Assembly: GCA_017427625.1 (NCBI GenBank)
Contig: JAFRSL010000238.1
Location: 1-12,924 of the forward strand
DNA from: Synergistaceae bacterium
GTDB taxonomy: Bacteria > Synergistota > Synergistia > Synergistales > Aminobacteriaceae
Length of the DNA stretch: 12,924 nt
Direction: 5' to 3'
The notes under the pieces: generated by a model
The model's database searches: none
What the model was told of the DNA's origin: nothing
What the model saw: the letters and a program-made list of their open reading frames with translations, nothing else
Program-made: the position numbers and the translations under genes
Shown: piece after piece, positions 1-6,296 of the stretch
Layout: the number at the start of each line of letters is the position of its first letter
How positions within the stretch are numbered: position 1 is the first letter of the stretch

Positions 1-1
1 C

Positions 2-268
2 TGCGGGGGATGCTGCGGGAACATCACAACGAAGCTGGAGAATCTCGGAATGAGGCTGCGCAAGGCCGGTATCAGCAAGGACGACGTGGCGGTGCATTTC
101 GCGTCGTGCATATGCTCGGAGAATGCTCACAGGTTACCCTGCCCGTTCATGAACAGGATGAAGGCACTGTTACAGCACAAGGGCTTCGGGAATATCGTGC
201 TTGGGACTCATATCTCGAAGAAGGCTCAGGCGAAAAGGGACGCTGGGATTTATCGCAAGTGGGAGTGA
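2..268 (+). CDS. CGGC-domain protein, C-terminal part (5' end outside window)
   Basis: Reading from base 2, an open frame with no start in the window gives 88 residues and a TGA stop. It opens with the motif CGGCC, then has a second cysteine cluster (SCIC), then LPCPF, and ends with a GTH triplet about 15 residues before the terminus. This order (CGGC, then a cysteine pair, then PCP, then GTH) matches the CGGC domain family, small cytoplasmic proteins whose conserved Cys and His residues are thought to bind metal; their function is unknown. An internal ATG at 50 would give a 72-residue product but would cut off the defining CGGC motif, so I read the gene as continuing upstream of the window. 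The tail after GTH is rich in Lys and Arg. Confident about the family, not about any role. Confidence 0.8.
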   Translation, partial: CGGCCGNITTKLENLGMRLRKAGISKDDVAVHFASCICSENAHRLPCPFMNRMKALLQHKGFGNIVLGTHISKKAQAKRDAGIYRKWE

Positions 269-277
269 AATTCATTC

Positions 278-305
278 TTGCAATTTGGGGGAAATGCAGT
301 AAACT
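278..305 (+). promoter_or_regulatory. Weak candidate promoter for the nhaC-like gene
   Basis: TTGCAA (278-283) and TAAACT (300-305) lie 16 bp apart, each matching four of six bases of the sigma-70 consensus. The leader to the TTG start would be about 115 nt. An alternative -10 is TACAAT at 404-409, but it has no visible -35 and lies almost on the ribosome binding site. Elsewhere in 269-428 I see no hairpin terminator for the gene before. Low confidence. Confidence 0.2.
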
Positions 306-414
306 TTGCGCGATTTTCCGAATTAAGCCGTCAAGACCAATAGGCAAAAGCATTCCTCTCGCACTGGCGGACACTGTCGGGTATAGTCGGAGAAAGTTTC
401 ACCTACAATCTTTT

Positions 415-431
415 GGGAGGAATGTTATTTG
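415..431 (+). promoter_or_regulatory. Ribosome binding site that fixes a TTG start
   Basis: GGGAGG at 415-420 lies 8 nt before TTG at 429. The nearer ATG at 422 is only one nt from this site and opens a frame of just 18 codons in another phase, so the ATG is a decoy and the TTG is the probable initiator. Confidence 0.65.
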
Positions 432-2018
432 TGTCGTCGTCCGTCTCTTTTGCTGTCGATTTCTGTACTCCTTGTTAGCGCGTTAATCGTTACATTCGGC
501 GTTGTTGATGTCGAACTCGAATCGGGGTCGCATTTTGGTCTCGGTCTTCCCGCGCAAGTCCCGTTACTTTTCGCGGCAATCTTCGCGGCACTCGTCGGGG
601 CATTGTACCTCAGGCGTTCATGGTCTGAACTCGAAAAGGGAATGTCAGGAGCGATTCAGGTCTCAATTCAGGCAATCGTGATCCTCGTACTCGTTGGCTG
701 CCTCGTGGGTTCATGGATTCAGAGCGGCGTTGTCGCAACCATGATATATTACGGCCTCGAAGTAATGACACCGCGATATTTCTACCTCGCAAGTCTCATA
801 ATTTCCGTCGTCGTCGCAATAGCTACAGGCTGCTGCTGGACAACAAGCTCAACCGTCGGCGTTGCCCTGATCGGTATCAGCGCAGGTCTCGGACTTCCTT
901 TGCCGATAACCGCAGGCTTCGTGATTTCAGGGGCGTATTTCGGCGACAAGATTTCCCCGCTCTCGGATACAACTAACCTTGCCCCCGCAGTCGCAGGAAG
1001 TGAGCTTTTCGACCACGTTAAGGCAATGATGTGGTCAACAATCCCGACGCTTATCATTACGGCGATAATTGCGTTCATGATGGGCGACTCTGCTCAGGGT
1101 TCTGACGGAGGAAGAATCGCACTCATTCAGAGCATGATGCGCGCGGAGTTCAACATTTCGCTGTGGGCATTCATACCTCCGATGGTCATCATCGTTATGG
1201 CTTTCATGAAAATCCCCGCTATTCCCGGAATAGTCTCAGGAATTGCCGCAAGCATAGTGATTTCGCTCGTTCGAGGTTCAGGGGCGCATGAGGCTCTAGA
1301 AGTTCTTTTCTCCGGCTATGTTCCCGAACATCTAGGCGCGTTCGCGGAGGCGGCAACACCTGAAGCAGTCTCAGCTGTAACAGGAGCATTCACTCAGGCA
1401 TTCACGGCGGGAAGCCCGGCACTCAGCGTAACACCTGACGTTTTCGCAAAGGTCGGCGGACTTCTCACTCAGCTTTTCACGAGGGGCGGCATGACTTCTA
1501 TGTTGGAGACTATCTGCCTCATCGTCGTTGCGTTGTCGCTCGGCGGAATTATGGAGGTCTGCGGATTCCTTGACGTTATACTCGACGCACTCATGAGACA
1601 CGTTAAGAGCGTCGCGGGACTCATTGGGTCGGTTCTTGCGTCGGCGTTCATGGCTAACGTTTTCCTGTCCGAACAGTACCTCTCGATCATCGTACCCGGA
1701 AGAATGTTCAAGCGCGCTTTTGATGAGCGTACATGGCCGAACGGAAAGAAACTCGCGCCCGTAATGCTCTCGCGTTCACTTGAGGACTCCGGCACAATGA
1801 CGAGCGTTTTAGTCCCTTGGAACACTTGCGGCGTCTACGTGAGTTCGGTGCTTGGTGTTGCGACGCTGGATTACCTTCCGTATTGCTTCATGAACTGGCT
1901 GAATCCTCTCGTTGCGTTTGCGATGACTGCTCTCGGTCTCGGAATTATCTGGAAGAATGAGCCTCAGGAAGAAGGAATGTTCATTGCTGAGGTTGCTGAG
2001 GCTGCTCCATTGTTATAA
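429..2018 (+). CDS. nhaC: NhaC-family Na+/H+ antiporter
   Basis: A 529-residue polytopic inner-membrane protein. NhaC-family carriers exchange Na+ for protons; some relatives (MleN type) couple this to malate/lactate exchange, which I cannot exclude. Visible landmarks are the family motif GCCWTTSSTVGVAL at about residues 134-147, the loop GAYFGDKISPLSDTTNLAPA at 168-187 with polar residues suited to cation binding, and the C-terminal block LEDSGTMTSVLVPWNTCGVY at 451-470. About ten or more hydrophobic segments are spread over the chain. Compared with typical NhaC proteins of roughly 450-480 residues, there is an extra Ala/Thr/Gly-rich stretch at about 300-345, between two transmembrane blocks. 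The start is TTG at 429, supported by GGGAGG 8 nt upstream; the N-terminus then runs into the first hydrophobic helix as expected. The gene stands alone, closed by a hairpin terminator. The last codons are partly duplicated downstream (see the repeat entry). Confidence 0.9.
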   Translation: MCRRPSLLLSISVLLVSALIVTFGVVDVELESGSHFGLGLPAQVPLLFAAIFAALVGALYLRRSWSELEKGMSGAIQVSIQAIVILVLVGCLVGSWIQSGVVATMIYYGLEVMTPRYFYLASLIISVVVAIATGCCWTTSSTVGVALIGISAGLGLPLPITAGFVISGAYFGDKISPLSDTTNLAPAVAGSELFDHVKAMMWSTIPTLIITAIIAFMMGDSAQGSDGGRIALIQSMMRAEFNISLWAFIPPMVIIVMAFMKIPAIPGIVSGIAASIVISLVRGSGAHEALEVLFSGYVPEHLGAFAEAATPEAVSAVTGAFTQAFTAGSPALSVTPDVFAKVGGLLTQLFTRGGMTSMLETICLIVVALSLGGIMEVCGFLDVILDALMRHVKSVAGLIGSVLASAFMANVFLSEQYLSIIVPGRMFKRAFDERTWPNGKKLAPVMLSRSLEDSGTMTSVLVPWNTCGVYVSSVLGVATLDYLPYCFMNWLNPLVAFAMTALGLGIIWKNEPQEEGMFIAEVAEAAPLL

Positions 2019-2027
2019 AAAATAATT

Positions 2028-2065
2028 TTGCCGAACGGTACTCATTTTTCCCGGCAATTTTATTT
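2028..2065 (+). terminator. Rho-independent terminator after nhaC
   Basis: TTGCCG (2028-2033) pairs with CGGCAA (2052-2057) around an 18-nt loop and is followed by TTTTATTT. It begins ten bases after the antiporter stop codon. The stem is short (6 bp), so the efficiency is uncertain. Confidence 0.5.
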
Positions 2066-2093
2066 CTCCAAGTGATTTATATCATCGGAGTTT

Positions 2094-2172
2094 GTCGCAT
2101 AAGTGAAGAACCCGTTTATCGTCCCTTCGGGGCTACGCTAGAACGAAGTACCACTTGTGCGTGGATTGAAAT
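2094..2172 (+). repeat. CRISPR-repeat-like palindromic element (type I-C-like ends, expanded centre)
   Basis: The element starts GTCGC (2094-2098) and ends GCGTGGATTGAAAT (2159-2172), which are the typical 5' and 3' ends of type I-C CRISPR repeats. Such repeats are about 32 bp, but here the ends are 79 bp apart. The outer arms CGCATAAGTG (2096-2105) and CACTTGTGCG (2152-2161) pair over 10 bp with one G-T wobble. An inner hairpin, GTCCC (2121-2125) with GGGGC (2129-2133) across TTC, sits in the centre. Only one copy exists here and there are no spacers or cas genes, so this is not a CRISPR array. It may be a relic, an unrelated palindromic repeat, or a structured RNA. Confidence 0.35.
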
Positions 2173-2216
2173 ATCGCTGAGGTTGCTCCAGCTGTAGAGT
2201 AAGCGAAGATGTTTTG

Positions 2217-2244
2217 CCCCTGTCGAAAATGGCAGGGGTTTTTT
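2217..2244 (+). terminator. Strong Rho-independent terminator
   Basis: CCCCTGTC (2217-2224) pairs with GGCAGGGG (2231-2238), with one T-G wobble, around the loop GAAAAT, and is followed by six T residues (2239-2244). It would stop transcription that crosses the structured element, and it insulates the next operon. Confidence 0.8.
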
Positions 2245-2245
2245 G

Positions 2246-2254
2246 TGTTATAAT
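2246..2254 (+). promoter_or_regulatory. Extended -10 promoter for the RyR/TIR operon
   Basis: TGTTATAAT is a perfect extended -10 element (TG, one base, TATAAT at 2249-2254), placed directly after the T-run of the preceding terminator. No good -35 hexamer lies 16-18 bp upstream, since that space is the terminator stem. Transcription would start near 2261 with a leader of about 27 nt. Confidence 0.55.
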
Positions 2255-2287
2255 CATTTCCATTTTGAGTTGGAGGATTTTGTAGTT

Positions 2288-4219
2288 ATGATCTACGACA
2301 GTCATTTCATTAGTATTCTTGCAGCATGGGTTATTTCAATCGTTCTTTTTGCGACACTGATCATTTACTTAGCAAAGCACCCCCATAAAAGGACAATGCC
2401 TCTGAAAACAATTTTTGTCTTAATGTTTCTCGGAGGAACGGCCATGTATTGTGCTTTTCGTTACAGAGAGCTTATACAGGCCGTAAATTCTCAGTCAAAA
2501 AGTCATTATCTTGAATGGACAAATAGCGAAAACGCTCCATTGTTTTATATCCCTTACGTAATAGTTAGATCAGTAATAGATGTCGGATTGATGTTTTACG
2601 GACGCGGAGACAACAGCACATTTTACAGTATGCCTGAAGCGAAAAATCCGGCGGCTGTATTCCTGTTCTGGCTAATTCAGCTCATAGCATTTTATACGGC
2701 CGCAAGTGCGTTGCTTATACGTTTCGGGAATGACCTCCTGAGATGGATCAGGATAAAGACTTCAAACGTCTCAAATGTCGATTTAATCTTCGGGATAAAC
2801 TCGGACTCTCTTGCTTTAGGGCGTAACATAGCCGGTGCCAACCATAACATGATCATATACGTTGACAGCGTGTCTGAAGAAAGGTACGAGGCTTCAATAA
2901 GGGATCTCGGAGGCGTGGTGTATTTGAGCAAAGATGCACTCAAAGCGACTCCCTCATTCCTCCGTGAAATTCACATAAAGCCCGGAAAAACGACCTTCAC
3001 TCTTTATGCTCTGTCAACTGGGTACGACAAAAATATGCAGTACGCCCGGTCAGCTTCAGAAAGTCTCAAAGAGCTTGGCATACTTCCTGAACAGACTAAG
3101 CTCGTTCTTCTTGGTACAGAGGAATGGAAAGGAATGTACTTCTATTCCAGCGCGGATCATTACGGTTACGGGAGCGTCGAGTCATTTTATGATTTCGATT
3201 TTAGTGCCCGCCTCCTCATTCATGAATATCCTTTGTGCAACGCGATAAATTTCGACGAGAACGGGCTGGCAAAAGATGACATGACTGTCCTCATCGTCGG
3301 CTTTGGAAGGCTCGGCCATGAAGTTCTCAGGAAGGTCGTAGCTTCAGGACAATTTGAGGGGAGCAATTTCCATGTCGCTATATATGACCCTAATTTTGAG
3401 AATCGCGCGGGCTTCTTCATGTCGCAGTATAGTGCCATGTTCAAGAATTATAAAATTACGTTTGAGCCTCGTGAGGGAAGATGCGTTGAGATGTTCCAGT
3501 TCATTGAGGAAAATGCTGCAACATTGAAATACATCGTGATATGCCTCGATAACAGAGACACTGCCAGAGATATAGCCGTTCAGATGATAGACCGTCTCAA
3601 TACTTTGGGATACTCAAGGAACGTATACACCTGCGACTCAAAAGGCGTGAGATGCTACTCTCAGCACACTGAAGAATGTGAGTCCCACTGGCTCTATGAC
3701 TCTGATCTTATTTGTTCGGGTGAGCTTGACAGATACGCTATGGAACTTAACCACAGGTATGTCGGCGGAAAAGACGCAAAGGAAGACTGGAAGCAGTGCG
3801 CCTACTTTGATAGAATGAGCAGCCGTGCGAGCGTCGATTATCTTATTCCGTTGATACGAAAGATAAAGGCGGATAAAGGAAGTTTGACGCAGGAACAAAG
3901 GGAGAATCTGGCAAAGAGTGAGCATTTGAGGTGGTGTGCTTTTCATTACACATCAGGATTTGATGCAATGGGGAAAGACGAATTTGTTGAACGCATAAAC
4001 TCATACCTGGAAGAAATACGAGAGAACGGAAAGTCCCGTATCAGGATAACTAAGGATATTGATACCAGAAAGCATGTCTGCCTTGTTGACTGGGACGAAC
4101 TTGACGAGATTTCAGACCTCGAAAACTCTCTCACAGGCGGCAAAAGAGATTACAAGGAACTCGACAGAGCAAACATCGACATGATCATCGAACTCATAAA
4201 TGACGACGAGGAAAAGTAA
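2288..4219 (+). CDS. Membrane protein with TrkA-N-like Rossmann fold and C-terminal RyR domain
   Basis: A 643-residue protein. Hydrophobic helices lie at about 7-28, 41-58 and 122-145, with a weaker one near 84-104; the rest appears cytoplasmic. A first Rossmann-like strand (VDLIFGI, 164-170) lacks a proper GxGxxG and looks degenerate. A second (VLIVGFGRLGHEVL, 334-347) has an intact GFGRLG loop and a following acidic strand end (IYD, 365-367), as in TrkA-N/RCK nucleotide-binding domains. Residues about 541-633 match bacterial RyR repeats: LAKSEHLRWCAFHYTSGF, then RKHVCLVDWDEL, then DYKELDR, aligning with the RyR pattern of a helix with conserved W, an H-x-C-L-V segment and a final Y-x-x-x-D-R. 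RyR domains are named after ryanodine receptors; in bacteria their ligand is not known to me. The start ATG 2288 has GGAGG at 2272-2276; a TTG at 2243 would place the start inside the promoter. It is followed after 19 nt by the TIR gene. By eye it is richer in A and T than the flanking genes, hinting at transfer. Confidence 0.8.
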   Translation: MIYDSHFISILAAWVISIVLFATLIIYLAKHPHKRTMPLKTIFVLMFLGGTAMYCAFRYRELIQAVNSQSKSHYLEWTNSENAPLFYIPYVIVRSVIDVGLMFYGRGDNSTFYSMPEAKNPAAVFLFWLIQLIAFYTAASALLIRFGNDLLRWIRIKTSNVSNVDLIFGINSDSLALGRNIAGANHNMIIYVDSVSEERYEASIRDLGGVVYLSKDALKATPSFLREIHIKPGKTTFTLYALSTGYDKNMQYARSASESLKELGILPEQTKLVLLGTEEWKGMYFYSSADHYGYGSVESFYDFDFSARLLIHEYPLCNAINFDENGLAKDDMTVLIVGFGRLGHEVLRKVVASGQFEGSNFHVAIYDPNFENRAGFFMSQYSAMFKNYKITFEPREGRCVEMFQFIEENAATLKYIVICLDNRDTARDIAVQMIDRLNTLGYSRNVYTCDSKGVRCYSQHTEECESHWLYDSDLICSGELDRYAMELNHRYVGGKDAKEDWKQCAYFDRMSSRASVDYLIPLIRKIKADKGSLTQEQRENLAKSEHLRWCAFHYTSGFDAMGKDEFVERINSYLEEIRENGKSRIRITKDIDTRKHVCLVDWDELDEISDLENSLTGGKRDYKELDRANIDMIIELINDDEEK

Positions 4220-4238
4220 AACGGAGAATCATCTGCAC

Positions 4239-5525
4239 ATGGAAACAGAAACAAGTTTCAAGTATTACGCTTTTATCAGCTACAGCCATAAGGACCAAGA
4301 AATAGCGCATAAACTTCAGAAGCATCTTGAGAAATATCATTTATCTTCCTCACTGAAGAAATCGAATCCTGGCCTCCCTAAAAAGCTGAGTCCGATATTC
4401 ATAGATACTTCCGACCTTATAGGCAAAGGGACTCTGAAATCAGCTCTTCAGGAAAATCTCGATAACTCAAATTATCTTATTGTGATCTGTTCGCCAAACA
4501 GTGCAAAGTCGCCGTATGTGAATGATGAGGTCGAATATTTCGTCAAGGCAGGCCGTGTCGAGCATATAATACCGCTGATCATTGACGGTGCCCCGCATTC
4601 AAACGATCCTGAGCTTGAATGTTTCCCGCCGGCACTTCTCGCGCTTCCCCGTGAGAATGAACTTCTAGGGATAGACTTGAAGAAATATGGCTCACACGAA
4701 GCGTTTATCAGAGTTATCGCTACACTTCTCAGGCTTGACATCAATTATTTCGTGTCAAGAGACGCAAGAGAAAGAAAGCGGAAACTCTTCTTATTTGTAT
4801 CGATGCTTATGGCTCTTCTTATAGCTTCAATAATAATGAGGCCCAAGCCTTATGATGAAGTTTTGGCGGACAAAGTAATGGAGAGCTCTCTGTCTGGTTA
4901 TGTCAGAGTCGGAAGGCAGTGGAAAAATTTTCGGGACCTCGTTTACTGCGCGGCAAATAATCCTGAGAATTTTAACCAGCAGTTGAAGATCTATAAGGAT
5001 CATTTTTCAACTGAGGAAGCGGCACGGACGAAAGAGCTTCTTCAATATTTGTATGACATGATGAAGTCGGGAAGCGTCATGCCTTGGTCTGGAAAGCCCA
5101 TAGCTCAGAGGGTTTGTGCTGAACTTATTGCGCTTTACGGAAACCGTGAAATTCAGTACAAGTTCTTTGCCTCCGTGCTTGAGTTTACAATGAATGATCT
5201 TGAGACTCGGCGTGATTACGGTTCTCAATATATTGGGCTTTTGATGGAAATTCTTGAACTTGACGCTAACATCGCATCGACGCTTTTCCAGATTGTATGT
5301 GTACCGCATCTGACAGGAAAGTATGCTGATAATTCAGCGACAGCCCAGAAATTTGCGGCTCTGCTTTCATCAGTTCCAGAACAGAATGAGCATCTTCACA
5401 GTGAGAATGCAAAAAACGCCGATGAACATCTAGTGCTCTTTAAGGAAGAAAGGGGCGACTGTCTCATGAGATTAAATTCATGCGGTGTCTTCAATGCCTA
5501 TTCCTCACAAATAAGAGGAAAATAG
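4239..5525 (+). CDS. TIR-domain protein with one transmembrane helix
   Basis: A 428-residue protein. Residues 7-170 form a TIR domain: YYAFISYSHKD (9-19) is strand A with box 1, PIFIDTSDL (52-60) is the BB-loop region, and NYLIVICSPNSAKSPYVNDE (78-97) leads into helix D, followed by IIPLIIDG. Many bacterial TIR domains cleave NAD+; Glu97 in SPYVNDE aligns with the catalytic glutamate of SARM1-type TIRs (pattern WVxxE, here with Tyr for Trp), so activity is plausible but not shown. After a basic stretch (RERKRK, about 177-182) there is one transmembrane helix, 183-200. The remaining 228 residues are helical and soluble in look; I do not recognise a domain, and they have no clear repeats. The start ATG 4239 has GGAG at 4223-4226; an upstream in-frame ATG at 4200 would overlap the RyR gene by 20 nt and lacks a ribosome binding site. 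It is almost certainly co-transcribed with the RyR gene. Defence or signalling is inferred from domains and pairing. Confidence 0.85.
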   Translation: METETSFKYYAFISYSHKDQEIAHKLQKHLEKYHLSSSLKKSNPGLPKKLSPIFIDTSDLIGKGTLKSALQENLDNSNYLIVICSPNSAKSPYVNDEVEYFVKAGRVEHIIPLIIDGAPHSNDPELECFPPALLALPRENELLGIDLKKYGSHEAFIRVIATLLRLDINYFVSRDARERKRKLFLFVSMLMALLIASIIMRPKPYDEVLADKVMESSLSGYVRVGRQWKNFRDLVYCAANNPENFNQQLKIYKDHFSTEEAARTKELLQYLYDMMKSGSVMPWSGKPIAQRVCAELIALYGNREIQYKFFASVLEFTMNDLETRRDYGSQYIGLLMEILELDANIASTLFQIVCVPHLTGKYADNSATAQKFAALLSSVPEQNEHLHSENAKNADEHLVLFKEERGDCLMRLNSCGVFNAYSSQIRGK

Positions 5526-5532
5526 ACAAAGA

Positions 5533-5566
5533 GGGCGGAGCAGTTCGAGCTAAAATATATCCGCCC
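5533..5566 (-). terminator. Candidate terminator between convergent genes
   Basis: GGGCGGA (5533-5539) and TCCGCCC (5560-5566) form a perfect 7-bp stem around a 20-nt loop. Read on the minus strand it is followed by TCTTTGTCTATTTT, so it would mainly end the acetyltransferase operon; read on the plus strand no T-run follows. The stem overlaps the last codons of the minus-strand gene, whose stop lies in the loop. The loop is large, so confidence is moderate. Confidence 0.45.
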
Positions 5567-6296
5567 TTGTCGAGTAAACCTCAATCGCTCCCAAGTCCTC
5601 AAAGCCGAACGCACTATAGAAAGGAACTCCCGACGGCGTGGCCTGAAGAACGATCTTCCTTCCCCCTGAGAGACGGCATATCTCGCTCATCATTGAGGCA
5701 GCGACTCCCTTCCTCCGAAATTCCGGCTTGGTCGCAAAATAGTACACCCCCATCAATTCCGCCTCGTCTGTAACAAGAAAAGCCCCCGCATCATGGCCGT
5801 CAATCTCAGCGATATACATCGACATGCTTTCATCGCTGCTGAATGCTTTGACAAGGGCTAGATATTCCGCAGAAGGCTCACCCTCGCCGTACTCGAACGC
5901 TGACCACTCACAATTTGCCCACTGTACGAATGTCTCACGTGTTACAGCTCTCATTTTCACGGAAGGATTCACTCGGTCTCTCACTGCATGGGTAGGCTCA
6001 AGGCTCATTGCCTCAAGATGCCCCGCGTGAAGAAGCCCCGCAGCCTCCAATATGTTGTTACCTCCGTCGTAAACTGGCCACATGAATGTCTCTTTGCGTC
6101 GGCCGAAGAATGTCGTCGCCCTTTTCACTGTCTCAATGTCTCTTACGGTCTCGGGATAATATACCCAGTTCTCAAACTCGTTGTTCGTCGAAACGCAGAA
6201 GCCCCCGTTATTCCCAAGCGCAATACTCTCACTCACTGGAAGATTTCTCAGGTGTTCGGCAAAAAATCTCAGGTCCTCCCAAACATCACTCATCAT
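5550..6296 (-). CDS. GNAT-family N-acetyltransferase
   Basis: A 248-residue cytoplasmic enzyme predicted to move an acetyl group from acetyl-CoA to an amine; the substrate is unknown. The GNAT fold occupies about residues 112-240. Motif A is visible as VYYFATKPEFRRKGVAASMM (184-203), where RRKGVA is the pyrophosphate-binding loop of the Q/R-x-x-G-x-A type, and PFYSAFGFEDLG (225-236) is the usual C-terminal strand (YxxxGF). The first 110 residues form an extra N-terminal domain with several aromatic residues, common in GNAT proteins that carry a degenerate first repeat. The start ATG 6296 is preceded by GAGGAGG with about 9 nt spacing, located inside the end of the SbcC-like gene; the reading frame overlaps that gene by 11 nt, suggesting translational coupling. 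A TTG at 6314 lies within the binding site itself and is unlikely. It is the last gene of its operon. Confidence 0.85.
   Translation of the reverse strand: MMSDVWEDLRFFAEHLRNLPVSESIALGNNGGFCVSTNNEFENWVYYPETVRDIETVKRATTFFGRRKETFMWPVYDGGNNILEAAGLLHAGHLEAMSLEPTHAVRDRVNPSVKMRAVTRETFVQWANCEWSAFEYGEGEPSAEYLALVKAFSSDESMSMYIAEIDGHDAGAFLVTDEAELMGVYYFATKPEFRRKGVAASMMSEICRLSGGRKIVLQATPSGVPFYSAFGFEDLGAIEVYSTRADIF

Larger units (their letters stand above)
1995..2190 (+). repeat. 15-bp imperfect direct repeat of the nhaC 3' end, 181 bp apart
   Basis: GCTGAGGCTGCTCCA at 1995-2009 (last codons of the antiporter gene) recurs as GCTGAGGTTGCTCCA at 2176-2190, 14 of 15 bases identical. The second copy reads on in frame as IAEVAPAVE and then a TAA, while the actual gene ends AEVAEAAPLL. 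This looks like an original gene tail separated from its gene by about 166 bp of inserted or duplicated sequence. No transposase and no clear terminal inverted repeats are seen. The short repeat could also come from the low-complexity Ala/Glu codons. Confidence 0.45.

Noticed and set aside
422..478. ATG-initiated 18-residue peptide at the nhaC start
   Set aside because: The ATG is only one nt from the Shine-Dalgarno sequence, and the TTG at 429 in the antiporter frame has proper spacing.
10..486. 158-codon plus-strand frame over the CGGC gene and the nhaC start
   Set aside because: It overlaps the better supported CGGC frame, has no family features, and runs across the intergenic region into nhaC.
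2094..2172. A true CRISPR array
   Set aside because: There is only one repeat-like unit, with an expanded centre, no second repeat, no spacers and no cas genes in the window.
4200..4238. Earlier ATG start for the TIR gene
   Set aside because: It has no ribosome binding site and adds a 13-residue leader unlike TIR proteins; ATG 4239 follows GGAG. It cannot be fully excluded.
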